Made by a program: the position numbers and the translations under genes. A stretch of DNA of 58,107 nucleotides from contig NZ_FNBC01000014.1 in NCBI RefSeq assembly GCF_900102145.1, forward strand, positions 1 to 58,107, written 5' to 3'. The notes beneath the pieces were generated by a model. The model did not search any database. It was not told the DNA's origin and saw only the letters and a list, made by a program, of their open reading frames with translations. Positions 30,249-37,862 of the stretch are shown here, piece by piece. The stretch's first letter is position 1. Every line of letters begins with the position of its first letter. The DNA comes from Thermus arciformis (GTDB taxonomy: Bacteria; Deinococcota; Deinococci; Deinococcales; Thermaceae).

Positions 30249-31838
30249 AGGCTGAACCCAGAGGTGCGCAAGGAAGCGGAGGAAAAGCTCGGCAAGAAGC
30301 TCCCCGGGCCAGACGAGCCCGGCTTCTACGCCCTACTGGAGGAGCTCAGGGAGAAGGACCCGGAGCTCGCCGCCCTCCTGGAGGAGGGGATCGAGTTCGA
30401 GCAGGTCAGGCCCCCGGAGGAGGAGGTCCGCCAGGAGGTGAAGAAGCGGGCCTTCCTCCGGGACCTCTACAACCGCCTCTTTAACCGGTATGACGAGCTC
30501 ACCGGGGAGTGGGTGCCCTCCCGTCCCAAGCAGATCCTAATCGGGGTGGGGGGCCTGATGGGCCTCGTCGTCTTCATGTGGGCCCTGAACAACCTGGGAG
30601 GCCCCAAGCGCCCGGCCCAGGCTCACCCCTCCCCCCAGGTCCAGCAGGCGGCCACCGCTCCCCAGGCGGCCTCCGGAACGCCCCCTCAGGCCCAGGCCCA
30701 GGAGGCTCCCGCACCCCCGGCTGGCGCTTCCGGGGCCACGGGGGAGGCCGCGCCCCAGTCCCAGTCCACGGCCACCCCGGTCGCTTCTCCGTCAGGAGAA
30801 CGCCTCGAGGCCGTCCCCCCTCCGCCCACGCCCTCGGCCACCGGGGAGGTGCCTCCCCCGCCCCAGACCCTGGGAGGCGCGGGAGCCTACTCCGCCCAGG
30901 CCGCGCCCATGCCCACGGAGGGGCCCTCCCTCACCCTCTACCTCCGTCCCACCGGGGAGGCCCAGGCCGCCTCGCCCTCCATGGCCCTCTACATGGGCCA
31001 GGCCCAGGAGGCCCCCGAAAAGCCCTCCCTCTCCGTGCCCCTGAAGGCCCAGGCCCAGGAGGCCCCCGCCGGTCCGGGCCTCGCCGTCTACCAGGGCCAG
31101 GCGGGTAGCGCCTCGGGCCAGGTGGCCCCCGTCTCCTCCTTCGTGGCCTACAGGAAGACCGAGGCGCCCCAGGCGGTCCCCTCCTCTCCCGCCCCGCCCC
31201 AGGCCCCTGGGGGGCCTGGCCTCTTCGAGGCCAACCTGCCCGAGGTCTTCGGGGGGAGGCAGGCCCCCTCCACGCCTCCTTCCACGGCCTCTTCCACGCC
31301 TCCCGCCACGGCCTCCTCCCCCTACCTCCCCGGGGCGCGCCTCGAGGGGAGGCTCGCGGTGAGGCTCGTGGTGCCCGAGGGGCAGGAGGTCCCCGTGGCC
31401 CTGGAGACGGAGGACGGGGCCACCTTCCTGGGCAAGGCCAAGCTCTCCCCCACCCGCCGGGTGGAGGTGAACCTGGACCAGGCGGTCCTGGCGGGGAAGG
31501 TCTTCCCCGTGCGGGCCGTGGTCCTGGGTTCTGACCTCGCCCAGGGCCTCCCCGCCCAGGTCCGGGAGGAAGCCCCCTCCCTGGTGGCCGACCTGGTGCG
31601 GGGCTCCCTGCGGGGCCTCTCCGACTACGTGCGGGCCCGGAGCCAGCAGACCACCGTCACCACCACGCCCTCGGGCACGGTGATCCAGCAGGGGCAGACC
31701 CCGCCCCTGGAGCTCTTCTTGGGGGCGGCGGCGGCAGACCTTTTCTCCGTCCCGGAGGGCACGAGGGCCGTGGTCCGGGTGGCGGAGGTGGCTCAGGGGA
31801 CGCCCCTCACGGTCCTGGTGCTGGGGGCCGGGCAATGA
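30246..31838 (+). CDS. virB10: VirB10/TrbI-like T4SS channel protein
   Basis: A 530-aa protein. Cytoplasmic N-terminal region (1-94), one membrane helix (about 95-115), a very long Pro/Ala/Gln-rich periplasmic spacer with repeated QAQEAP units (about 120-355), and a C-terminal VirB10-type beta domain (about 365-530) with GSDLAQGLPAQVREE and ending VAQGTPLTVLVLG. VirB10 spans inner and outer membranes. GTG at 30246 is preferred over an upstream TTG (30228), since a -10-like CAACAT ends 6 nt before it. Confidence 0.82.
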   Translation: MRLNPEVRKEAEEKLGKKLPGPDEPGFYALLEELREKDPELAALLEEGIEFEQVRPPEEEVRQEVKKRAFLRDLYNRLFNRYDELTGEWVPSRPKQILIGVGGLMGLVVFMWALNNLGGPKRPAQAHPSPQVQQAATAPQAASGTPPQAQAQEAPAPPAGASGATGEAAPQSQSTATPVASPSGERLEAVPPPPTPSATGEVPPPPQTLGGAGAYSAQAAPMPTEGPSLTLYLRPTGEAQAASPSMALYMGQAQEAPEKPSLSVPLKAQAQEAPAGPGLAVYQGQAGSASGQVAPVSSFVAYRKTEAPQAVPSSPAPPQAPGGPGLFEANLPEVFGGRQAPSTPPSTASSTPPATASSPYLPGARLEGRLAVRLVVPEGQEVPVALETEDGATFLGKAKLSPTRRVEVNLDQAVLAGKVFPVRAVVLGSDLAQGLPAQVREEAPSLVADLVRGSLRGLSDYVRARSQQTTVTTTPSGTVIQQGQTPPLELFLGAAAADLFSVPEGTRAVVRVAEVAQGTPLTVLVLGAGQ

Positions 31839-32329
31839 GCGTGAACCCCCTCGCCGTGGACCTCGCCTGGTCCGAGGGGCAGGTCCGGCGCTGGGGCCTC
31901 GTCCCCCCCGAAGAGGCGGTGCGGGTGGAGGGCTACCTGGGCCTCACCTACTACCGGAAGGAGGAGCCCGTGGCCTTCTGGGCCCACCCGAGCGTGGCCC
32001 GCTACCCCCTCACCGCCCTCCGCCACCTGGCGGGCCTGGCGGAGATGCGCCTCCTCCTCGAGGCGCCCCCTGATCCTCGGGTGTGGCGGGTGAGCCCCAG
32101 GCCCCGCCACCCCGTGGAGGAGCCCGATGGGGTCTGGCTCACCTCCGAAGGCCCCGTGGCCCTGGAGTACGACGCCGGGGCCTATGCCCGGGCCCGGGTC
32201 CGGGCCAAGGGGGAGGCCTTCGCCCTGAGGTTCGTGGGGCAGGTCTGGGGCGCCCCCGTCCCGGAGCGGGTGGCCTACCTGAGGCGGTTCCTCCCGGGGG
32301 CGAGGGTCCTCCTGGCCCCGTGGGCCTAG
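31835..32329 (+). CDS. Hypothetical protein with replication-relaxation-like segment, 164 aa
   Basis: Begins MSVNPLAVDLAWSEGQVRRWG and overlaps the virB10-like stop (ATGA). The segment EEPDGVWLTSEGPVALEYDA, then GAYARARVRAKGEAF, resembles the 'P-D ... E-x-D ... K' nuclease-like core of plasmid replication-relaxation proteins. If real, it could supply a DNA-processing step for transfer, but the similarity is read by eye and is weak. It converges with the broken vapC at 32326. Confidence 0.5.
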   Translation: MSVNPLAVDLAWSEGQVRRWGLVPPEEAVRVEGYLGLTYYRKEEPVAFWAHPSVARYPLTALRHLAGLAEMRLLLEAPPDPRVWRVSPRPRHPVEEPDGVWLTSEGPVALEYDAGAYARARVRAKGEAFALRFVGQVWGAPVPERVAYLRRFLPGARVLLAPWA

Positions 32330-32495
32330 CGCACCACCGCCACCTCCCGCGCACCTTCCCAGCGGCCAGGCAGGCCCGGTCGCCCAGGGAAAGGCCCAGG
32401 GGCCGGGTCAGGGGGTCCAGGGCCCCCGCCTCCAGGGCCTCCTCCAGGGTGAAGGGCAGGACCTCGAGGCCCATGGCCACAAGCCGCCCCACCAT
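32326..32495 (-). pseudogene. VapC-like PIN toxin remnant
   Basis: Codons from 32495 downward give a PIN-type C-terminal half (GLEVLPFTLEEALEAGAL, then PLTRPLGLSLGDRACLAAG). The reading frame must then shift to reach the usual ending (...REVAVVR stop at 32326). The N-terminal half with the first catalytic Asp is absent. It is a truncated and frameshifted relic between two T4SS genes. Confidence 0.6.
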
Positions 32496-32507
32496 TGCGC
32501 CCTTTTC

Positions 32508-32849
32508 TCATGAGCCCCCACACGAGAGGCCCTTCACGGGCTTCTCGTCGGGGGAAGGGGTGTACCGGGGAGGGGAGCCGATGAAGGTGCAGGCCCCGTA
32601 CCCCCCGGTGAGCATGCGGATAAGAGGGTAGAAGGCCGCCGTCCTCCCGCCCTGCCCGTTCGGCACCGGAGCGAGGAGCCCGGCCAGCAGGAGGAGGGCC
32701 GCCAGGCTCCACTTGGCCCGCCGGAGGTCCCCCATCACCACTCGGTAGCCCAGGAAGATCACCGCCAAGAGGACGAGCGCCCCCACCAGGACCACAGGGG
32801 GGGTGAGGGCGCACACCAGCCGGCTCACGACACAAAGGACCTCGTTCAT
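32508..32849 (-). CDS. Membrane protein, 113 aa
   Basis: Three hydrophobic stretches (about 5-22, 20-36, 46-64) and a polar C-terminus with two cysteines (GACTF and GLSCGG). Its ATG overlaps the upstream TGA (ATGA). It lies in a four-gene run headed by the virB9-like gene. Size and topology resemble a second VirB2/TrbC-like subunit, but this is not certain. Confidence 0.58.
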   Translation of the reverse strand: MNEVLCVVSRLVCALTPPVVLVGALVLLAVIFLGYRVVMGDLRRAKWSLAALLLLAGLLAPVPNGQGGRTAAFYPLIRMLTGGYGACTFIGSPPRYTPSPDEKPVKGLSCGGS

Positions 32850-33061
32850 ACTCCAAACAGGCTCAGGAGGGCCCTGGCGTTCCAGGCGAGGATCCCCCCG
32901 AGGAGGGCGGCGATGAGATAGCCTACCCCCCGGTCCCGCTCCCCGATGGCGATGAGGAGGCCGCCCAGGGCGAGGCCCAGGGTGGTGATGGCGAAGACCA
33001 GCGCCTTAGGGGGCTCCACGCTCAGCACCAGGCCGTTCATGGCGCTCGCCACCTCAGACAT
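32846..33061 (-). CDS. Two-helix VirB2/TrbC-like small protein, 71 aa
   Basis: Starts MSEVASAMNGLVLSVEPP, then two membrane helices (about 20-40 and 48-66) joined by a charged GERDRG loop, the topology of TrbC/VirB2-like pilin-type proteins without a long signal. The ATG at 33059-33061 overlaps the upstream gene. Function by context only. Confidence 0.58.
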   Translation of the reverse strand: MSEVASAMNGLVLSVEPPKALVFAITTLGLALGGLLIAIGERDRGVGYLIAALLGGILAWNARALLSLFGV

Positions 33062-33506
33062 ACACCACCTCTGCGCCACCTCGCTTAGGCGCCTCGTGCG
33101 TCAGAACGATCACCCGCCCGGCGGAGGCCTCCAGCTCGTCCCTGGGAGCGGGCCTCTTGGTGGGGTCCCCCCTCTTCCCCACCAGGAGCACCCGCTCCCC
33201 CTCCCGCTCCAGGACGGCCCTGCTCCCCTCCCGCCTGAGCATGCGCCAGCCCTCCCTCTCCATGGCCTCCGCGTGCCGCCGCACCAGGAGGGCCATCTCC
33301 AGGGCCCCCGCCCTGGGGGTGTAGTACCGGGTGAGCCCGAGGCGCTTCCGGCCCTTGGCCGCCGGGACCAGGACGGGGCCGAGCCGGGTCATCACCGGCT
33401 TCAGCACCCGTTGCCTCAGGGCCTCCCCCACCAGGGCCTCCCCGTAGCGCTCCAGGGCCTCCTGTAGGGTGTAGGGGCCTTCCCGCCAAGGCGCGAGGAG
33501 GTCCAT
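33054..33506 (-). CDS. Hypothetical DNA-binding-like protein, 150 aa
   Basis: Starts MDLLAPWREGPYTLQEALER. The N-terminal half (YGEALVGEALRQRVLKPVM, LGPVLVPAAKGRKRLGL) is winged-helix-like. The rest has alternating strands (RAVLEREGERVLLVGKRG) like a small nuclease-type or OB domain. No family is assigned. It lies 1 nt below the virB9-like stop, so it is in the same transcript. Confidence 0.55.
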   Translation of the reverse strand: MDLLAPWREGPYTLQEALERYGEALVGEALRQRVLKPVMTRLGPVLVPAAKGRKRLGLTRYYTPRAGALEMALLVRRHAEAMEREGWRMLRREGSRAVLEREGERVLLVGKRGDPTKRPAPRDELEASAGRVIVLTHEAPKRGGAEVVYV

Positions 33507-33507
33507 T

Positions 33508-34347
33508 CTACCTCCCTTCCGTCTGGACCTCGATGGTCTTGCCCAAAAGCCGCCTCTCCAGGAGGAAGCTCCTCCCGGGCCCGAGCTCCACCCCCCGCCA
33601 CCTGAGGAGGAGTTCCCCGGGCCTCGCCCCGTGGACCACGATGACCCCGCTCTGCCCCTCTCCGGGGTTCAGGACCGCCTTTAGGGGGTCCCGGCGCACC
33701 TCAAACCGGAGGGGCTTCCCCTCCTGCAGGATCTGGAGATCGTTGAGGGCGAAGCTCACGGGGCGGCTTCCCCGGTTCTCCAGGGTGAAGAAGACGCTCA
33801 CCCTCCCCTCCTCCCCGGAAGGGGCCTCCACGGTGGTGGTGAAGTGCACCGCCGGGGCCTGAACCTGAGGGCTGGGGGTGGGAGAAGGAGCGGGGGAGGA
33901 GCTTTGGGCAGGCCCCGCCGTGGGAGTGGAAGGAGTCTGGGAGAGAGGGGCGTAGGTCCCCCCCTGGGTCCGCTTGAGGAGCACCTGGTACCGCCTCGGG
34001 TACTCCCCCGGCCCGATGCGCACCGTGAAGAGGAGGGTCCTCCCCCCCACCTCCACCACCAGGTCGGTCATCCCGCTCTTCACGGGCACCGCCCCCGTCT
34101 GGGTGCCCATCATCCCCGTGGAGAGGAGGAGCCTGCTCCCGCCCCCCTCGAGGCGAAGGAGCTCCCGCTTGGCGGAGAAGGCGGCGTCCACCGTGTCCCA
34201 GAAGTCGATGACCGTGGTGAAGCCTGGGCTTACCTCCAGAAGCCCCGGGGTCTTTACCAGGTCCTCCGCGTAATAGGTCTTGAGCACCACCTGGGCCTGG
34301 GCCGGAAGGGCCATGGTTAGAGCCAGCAACACGGCACGCAACCGCAT
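33508..34347 (-). CDS. virB9: VirB9/TrbG-like secreted T4SS protein
   Basis: A 279-aa protein: signal peptide (cleavage AQA-QV, residue 18), a beta N-domain (about 20-120; LEVSPGFTTVIDFWDTVDAA, then LVVEVGGRTLLFTVRIGPG), a Pro/Ser/Gln linker (about 135-165), and a beta-sandwich C-domain (about 170-270). Two beta domains with a proline linker suit VirB9/TrbG, which pairs with VirB10 in the outer-membrane core. No lipobox is seen. The ATG is 6 nt from a -10 box. Confidence 0.65.
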   Translation of the reverse strand: MRLRAVLLALTMALPAQAQVVLKTYYAEDLVKTPGLLEVSPGFTTVIDFWDTVDAAFSAKRELLRLEGGGSRLLLSTGMMGTQTGAVPVKSGMTDLVVEVGGRTLLFTVRIGPGEYPRRYQVLLKRTQGGTYAPLSQTPSTPTAGPAQSSSPAPSPTPSPQVQAPAVHFTTTVEAPSGEEGRVSVFFTLENRGSRPVSFALNDLQILQEGKPLRFEVRRDPLKAVLNPGEGQSGVIVVHGARPGELLLRWRGVELGPGRSFLLERRLLGKTIEVQTEGR

Positions 34348-34353
34348 GCCCTC

Positions 34354-34382
34354 ATGTTGCCATATATTGGGTAGCTAGGCAA
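34354..34382 (-). promoter_or_regulatory. Leaderless promoter of the virB9-like operon
   Basis: Minus strand TTGCCT (34377-34382), 17 bp, CAACAT (34354-34359), six bases before the ATG. The motif TGGCAACATGAGGGC is shared with the virB10-like start. Confidence 0.55.
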
Positions 34383-34392
34383 GCCTTTGTTG

Positions 34393-35376
34393 CTAGTCCT
34401 CCCCCAGGTGTCCCCCCAGGAGGGCCAGGAGGCCCAAGGCAGCGAGGGCGAGCCCCAGGGGCACGGCGTAAAGGAAGGCCAGGGGGGTGAGGAGGGCGGC
34501 GGGCCCCAGGGCATCCCCCACGGCCTGGGCGTAGAGGCGGGCGGGGCGGCCCAGGGGGAGGGACCAGAGGCTCGCCGCCACCCCGTAGAGGGCGGGGAGG
34601 AGGGCCCAGGCCAGGCCCCCCGCCAGGGAGAGGAGAACCCCGTGGACTGCTCCCCCCAGGAGGGCCACCAGGGCCAGGCCGAAGAGGAGCCCCTTGAAGG
34701 CGTCCACGTACTCCCGGGCAGTCCCCCCGCGCTTAAGCAGGCGGTCCTGCACCAGGAGGAGGTTCAGGGCGGGAAAGAGGGCCAGGGCTCCGGGGATGGC
34801 CCCCGCAAAGGCGGGGTAGAGGACGAGGGGAAGGGAGGCGGCGAGGAGGAGAAGGGGCACCAGGGGAGACCGCCTCTCCCTGGGGGAAGAGGGGAAGGCC
34901 CCGCGTTCTCCTGGCGGAGAAGGGGTCCGCTCCTGGATGAAGAGCCTTCCCATTTCCCGCCGGGAGGCCTCAGGGGGCGCCTCCTGAGGCAGTGGGGGCA
35001 GTCCGGTCTGGGTCTCCTCCCGAGGAGGCACCTCCCGTGGGGTTTCCGGGCGGCCCGGCTGGAGGAGGCGCGCCTCCGGCCTCTCCCCTTCCCCCTTGAG
35101 GAAGGCGGCGATCCGGCCCACGTCCGCCGGGGAGAGGACCCGGGGAAGCGCCTGGAGGTGCTCCTCCAGGGAGGCCACGTGGAGGACCCCCTCGTGGTAG
35201 CCCCGCCGGTAGCTCCCCACCACCAGGGGCACCACGGGGAGGGCGAGGAGGGCGTAGGCCTCCCGGCCTAGGGCCTCGGCCTGGCGCGCCTCCTTCGCCA
35301 GGGCGAAGACCCCCGCCTCCGAGACCAGGAGGTGGCCCCCGCCGAAGGGGACCAGGTGGGCTTCCATAGACCGCAT
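34393..35376 (-). CDS. NERD-like N-domain fused to a membrane domain, 327 aa
   Basis: The N-terminal about 100 residues (EAHLVPFGGGHLLVSEAGVF, ALAKEAR, then LPVVPLVVGSYRR) resemble the core of the NERD nuclease-related domain. A Pro/Arg-rich linker (about 115-185) leads to about five hydrophobic helices (190-327). The role is unknown; NERD proteins are linked to DNA processing. The ATG at 35374-35376 is 1 nt after the primase TAA, and a second ATG lies 3 codons in. The frame continues upstream over the primase gene without support. Confidence 0.58.
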   Translation of the reverse strand: MRSMEAHLVPFGGGHLLVSEAGVFALAKEARQAEALGREAYALLALPVVPLVVGSYRRGYHEGVLHVASLEEHLQALPRVLSPADVGRIAAFLKGEGERPEARLLQPGRPETPREVPPREETQTGLPPLPQEAPPEASRREMGRLFIQERTPSPPGERGAFPSSPRERRSPLVPLLLLAASLPLVLYPAFAGAIPGALALFPALNLLLVQDRLLKRGGTAREYVDAFKGLLFGLALVALLGGAVHGVLLSLAGGLAWALLPALYGVAASLWSLPLGRPARLYAQAVGDALGPAALLTPLAFLYAVPLGLALAALGLLALLGGHLGED

Positions 35377-35377
35377 C

Positions 35378-36310
35378 TTACACACCTTCCCTTTCCAGGA
35401 AGGCCTCGGCCACCCGGGCGAGGACCTCCTTCCTGAGGGCTTCCCGGCCCAGGGCCTCGGCCACCTCGCACGCGTCGCCGCCCTCGAGGGGGGCGAGCAG
35501 GTAGCCCCCAAGCTCCTGCTGCCACATCTCCGCCGCCTTCCTCCCCGCCTCGTCCCCGTCCAGGAGGAGAAAGGTGGGCCTGCCGTCCGGCTCCGGGAGG
35601 GTGCCGTTCACCCCGGCCACCCCCACCACGTCCAGGAGGTCCCCCACGGCGAGGTAGAGGGCCACGGCGTTGAGCTCCCCCTCCACCACCAGGACCCCCG
35701 CCCGCTTCCCGTAGCCCGGGCCGTACCAGGGCGGCGTGCCGCACCCCCGGGTGAGGTAGCGATAGCGCTGGCCGTCCCTGGGCCTCAGGTGGCGCACCTT
35801 CACCGCCACCAGCCTTCCCTCGGGGTCGTGGATGGGGAGGTAGAGGTCCCCCTCGGGGGAAAGCCCCATCCCGAGGAGGACCGCTTCCCTCAGGGTGAGC
35901 CCCCGCCCCTTCAGGACCTCGGGGAGCTCCCTGGCTTCCCTGAGGCGGGCCTGGGCCTCGGAAAGGGCGGCCCCCAGGTCCACCGGGGGCTTGGGCTTCT
36001 CCTTCCCGCGCCGGAGCCGCTTCGGGAGCTCAGGGAGGGGCCTTTCTCCGAGGAGGATCTCCACCGCCTCCGCCTTGGAGAAGCCCGCGGCGAGGAGCAG
36101 GTGGTAGGCGTTGCCGCTCTCCCCGGTGGCGTGGTCCCGGAAGAACCACACTCCCCCGGCCTTGAAGAGGGAGAGGGAGGGCTTCCTGTCCCCCCGCCAG
36201 ACCGCCCGGTAGAGCCCGGGCCTGCCGGGCCTGGCCCCGGACTCTGGGAAGAGCCGGGCCACGAGCTCCGGCAGGTCCACCGTGTCGATCGCCTGGGTGA
36301 GTGGGTCCAC
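35378..36310 (-). CDS. DnaG-like primase with TOPRIM domain
   Basis: A 310-aa protein (GTG start). The N-terminal CHC2-like fold is recognisable (VWRGDRKPSLSLFK, GGVWFFRDHATGESG, NAYHLLL), but the zinc-binding Cys/His set is absent. A TOPRIM domain follows with GVLVVEGELNAVAL (acidic Glu) and FLLLDGDEAGRKAA (DxD). It probably synthesises primers for the transferred or replicating strand. The helicase-binding C-domain of chromosomal DnaG is missing. A GC hairpin precedes the start, as in the 5.8-8.3 kb region. Confidence 0.78.
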   Translation of the reverse strand: MDPLTQAIDTVDLPELVARLFPESGARPGRPGLYRAVWRGDRKPSLSLFKAGGVWFFRDHATGESGNAYHLLLAAGFSKAEAVEILLGERPLPELPKRLRRGKEKPKPPVDLGAALSEAQARLREARELPEVLKGRGLTLREAVLLGMGLSPEGDLYLPIHDPEGRLVAVKVRHLRPRDGQRYRYLTRGCGTPPWYGPGYGKRAGVLVVEGELNAVALYLAVGDLLDVVGVAGVNGTLPEPDGRPTFLLLDGDEAGRKAAEMWQQELGGYLLAPLEGGDACEVAEALGREALRKEVLARVAEAFLEREGV

Positions 36311-36322
36311 GCCCCTTCCCGT

Positions 36323-36338
36323 GGGGCCGCTAGGCCCC
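36323..36338 (-). repeat. Intercistronic GC hairpin
   Basis: GGGGCC-GCTA-GGCCCC between the 128-aa gene stop (36346) and the primase start (36310). Identical in 16 of 16 bases to 8013-8028, which lies 28 kb away, linking the two regions as parts of one element. Confidence 0.6.
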
Positions 36339-36345
36339 CGGGCCC

Positions 36346-36732
36346 TTAGAGCACCTCCTCGGGTTCCAAGAAGGCCTCCAGCACCACCCCCGCCCCGTCC
36401 AGGTCCAGTCTCGCCCAAACCAGGGGGATCTCCTCCTGGAGGAAGAAGACCTCCGCCGCCACCTCCCCCTTGGGCCGCCTGAAGGTCCGAGCATAGCCCA
36501 GGGTCTCCAGCTGCAGCCGCTCCTCGGGGAGCAGGCTGGCCATAGACACCACGCTGGCCTCGCCATGGGCCAGCCTGCGGAAGGAGCCCTCGGGAAGGCG
36601 CAAAAGCCCCTCGAGGGCGCTTTCGCGTAGAACCACCACCAACCGCTCCCGCGAGGGGAGCAACCGCAACAGCCGGAACCCTGACCTCCCTTCCTCTTCA
36701 ACCCGAACGCGGAAAAGGGCTTCAGTGCTCAT
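36346..36732 (-). CDS. Hypothetical protein, 128 aa
   Basis: Starts MSTEALFRVRVEEEGRSGFR. It is a mixed alpha/beta soluble protein with two beta-rich stretches (ERLVVVLRESALEGLLRL and ARLDLDGAGVVLEAFLEP). No family is recognised. It overlaps the lexA-like stop by 11 nt, so it is translated with the repressor and may belong to the same damage-induced transcript. Confidence 0.58.
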   Translation of the reverse strand: MSTEALFRVRVEEEGRSGFRLLRLLPSRERLVVVLRESALEGLLRLPEGSFRRLAHGEASVVSMASLLPEERLQLETLGYARTFRRPKGEVAAEVFFLQEEIPLVWARLDLDGAGVVLEAFLEPEEVL

Positions 36733-37366
36733 AGCTCCACCTCAAAAGAAGCCGCATCGCCTCGAGGGCCTCCCTTCCCCTCAGGAGGAAGCGAAACACT
36801 CCCTGGACCTCCACCTCCGAGGCGGGCAAGCGTAGGGTGGGATAGGCGGGGTTGTGGGGTTTGAGGACCACCATGTCCCCTTCGGGGTAGATGTACTTGA
36901 GCGTGGTCTTCCCCTCGTGAAGCACGGCGGCAATCTCCCCTCGCCTCGGCCTTACTCCCCGCTCCACCACCACCACGTCCCCATCCAGGAGGTACTCCGC
37001 CATGCTGTCCCCTTCCACCACGAGGGCGAAAAGGTTAGGGCGTGCGGGCAGGGGGATGAGGCCCTCCACCTCCTCCAGAGCCTCCTCCAGGGGCCCCGCA
37101 GGAACCCTTCCCACCACCGGAATGGCGAGGCCCGCAAGCAGCCTCCCCTCCGGCGTAAGCTCCACGTGGGTGGGGCGGCCGTGCCCTTGGGGATAGAGGA
37201 CCACCAGGCCCTTCCGGGCCAGGGCCTCCAGGTGCTGGCGCACGGTCTGCGGCCGCAAGCCCAAGGCCCGGGTCAGGTCATGGGCCGTGGGGGAAAGGCC
37301 CTGGCGCAGGAGCCGCGCCGCTTCTAAAAAGACCCGCTTTTGCCCTTCCGGCAAGGGGGGTGCCAT
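36722..37366 (-). CDS. lexA: LexA-family repressor
   Basis: A 214-aa protein. An N-terminal winged helix (about 1-70; PTAHDLTRALGLRPQTVRQH) precedes a self-cleaving S24 peptidase domain. It has an Ala90-Gly91 cleavage site (RVPAGP), nucleophile S121 (EGDSMAEYLLDGD) and general base K157 (TTLKYIYPEGD). It probably represses its own operon and perhaps transfer or replication genes, being inactivated on DNA damage. A dyad operator covers its -10 box. Confidence 0.88.
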   Translation of the reverse strand: MAPPLPEGQKRVFLEAARLLRQGLSPTAHDLTRALGLRPQTVRQHLEALARKGLVVLYPQGHGRPTHVELTPEGRLLAGLAIPVVGRVPAGPLEEALEEVEGLIPLPARPNLFALVVEGDSMAEYLLDGDVVVVERGVRPRRGEIAAVLHEGKTTLKYIYPEGDMVVLKPHNPAYPTLRLPASEVEVQGVFRFLLRGREALEAMRLLLRWSYEH

Positions 37367-37380
37367 AGCTCCTCCTCTAC

Positions 37381-37413
37381 CTGTTTTATAACAGTACCCC
37401 CCTCAAGGTGCAA
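37381..37413 (-). promoter_or_regulatory. LexA-like promoter with self-operator
   Basis: Minus strand TTGCAC (37408-37413), 17 bp, TATAAA (37385-37390). The dyad CTGTT-TTAT-AACAG (37381-37394) covers the -10, so a dimer bound there would block transcription: the expected autoregulatory operator. No second full copy was found in the window. Confidence 0.7.
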
Positions 37414-37556
37414 GCCCTCCACCCAAGGTTCTTCGGTCAGCGGGCAAAACGGCGTAGGGCACTCCAATCTCCGCGAGAAGGAGCACAGGAAGGCATGCGC
37501 TGACCGACTACAAAGTCTAGGCGCGCGGGGCGGCTCCTGAGTATACTGAGGGGCGC

Positions 37557-37862
37557 ATGGTCCTGACCGAGCGGATCCCCCTAGTGGCGGACGAGGCCGG
37601 AGGCCTCCGGGTAGAGGGCACCCGGGTCTACCTGGAAGACCTCCTGGACGCCTACGAGGGGGGGCTCTCCCCCGAGGAGATGGTCCTGGCCTACCCCAGC
37701 CTAAGCCTTGCGGACGTGTACGCCGTCCTGGCTTGGGCTCTGCGCCACCCGGAGGAGGTGGCCGCCTACCGGGAGAGGGCGAAGAGGGCGGCTCTGGAGG
37801 CGGAGGAGCGGGCCCGGGTCCACTTCCCCAAGGCCCTTCTCGCCCGGCTGGGTAGGGCGTGA
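37557..37862 (+). CDS. DUF433-type antitoxin
   Basis: A 101-aa protein. The core GTRVYLEDLLDAYEGGLSPEEM, then LAYPSLSLADVYAVLAWAL, is the DUF433 winged-helix pattern; the C-terminal helix is charged and probably wraps the toxin. A TATACT -10 (37542-37547, with extended TGAG) lies 9 nt before the ATG. The partner toxin gene overlaps its stop. Confidence 0.82.
   Translation: MVLTERIPLVADEAGGLRVEGTRVYLEDLLDAYEGGLSPEEMVLAYPSLSLADVYAVLAWALRHPEEVAAYRERAKRAALEAEERARVHFPKALLARLGRA

Noticed and set aside
32496-32856. Upstream part of a 176-codon minus-strand frame ending at 32326
   Set aside because: Shadow composition over the 113-aa membrane protein gene; only the last codons (EVAVVR) belong to the vapC relic.
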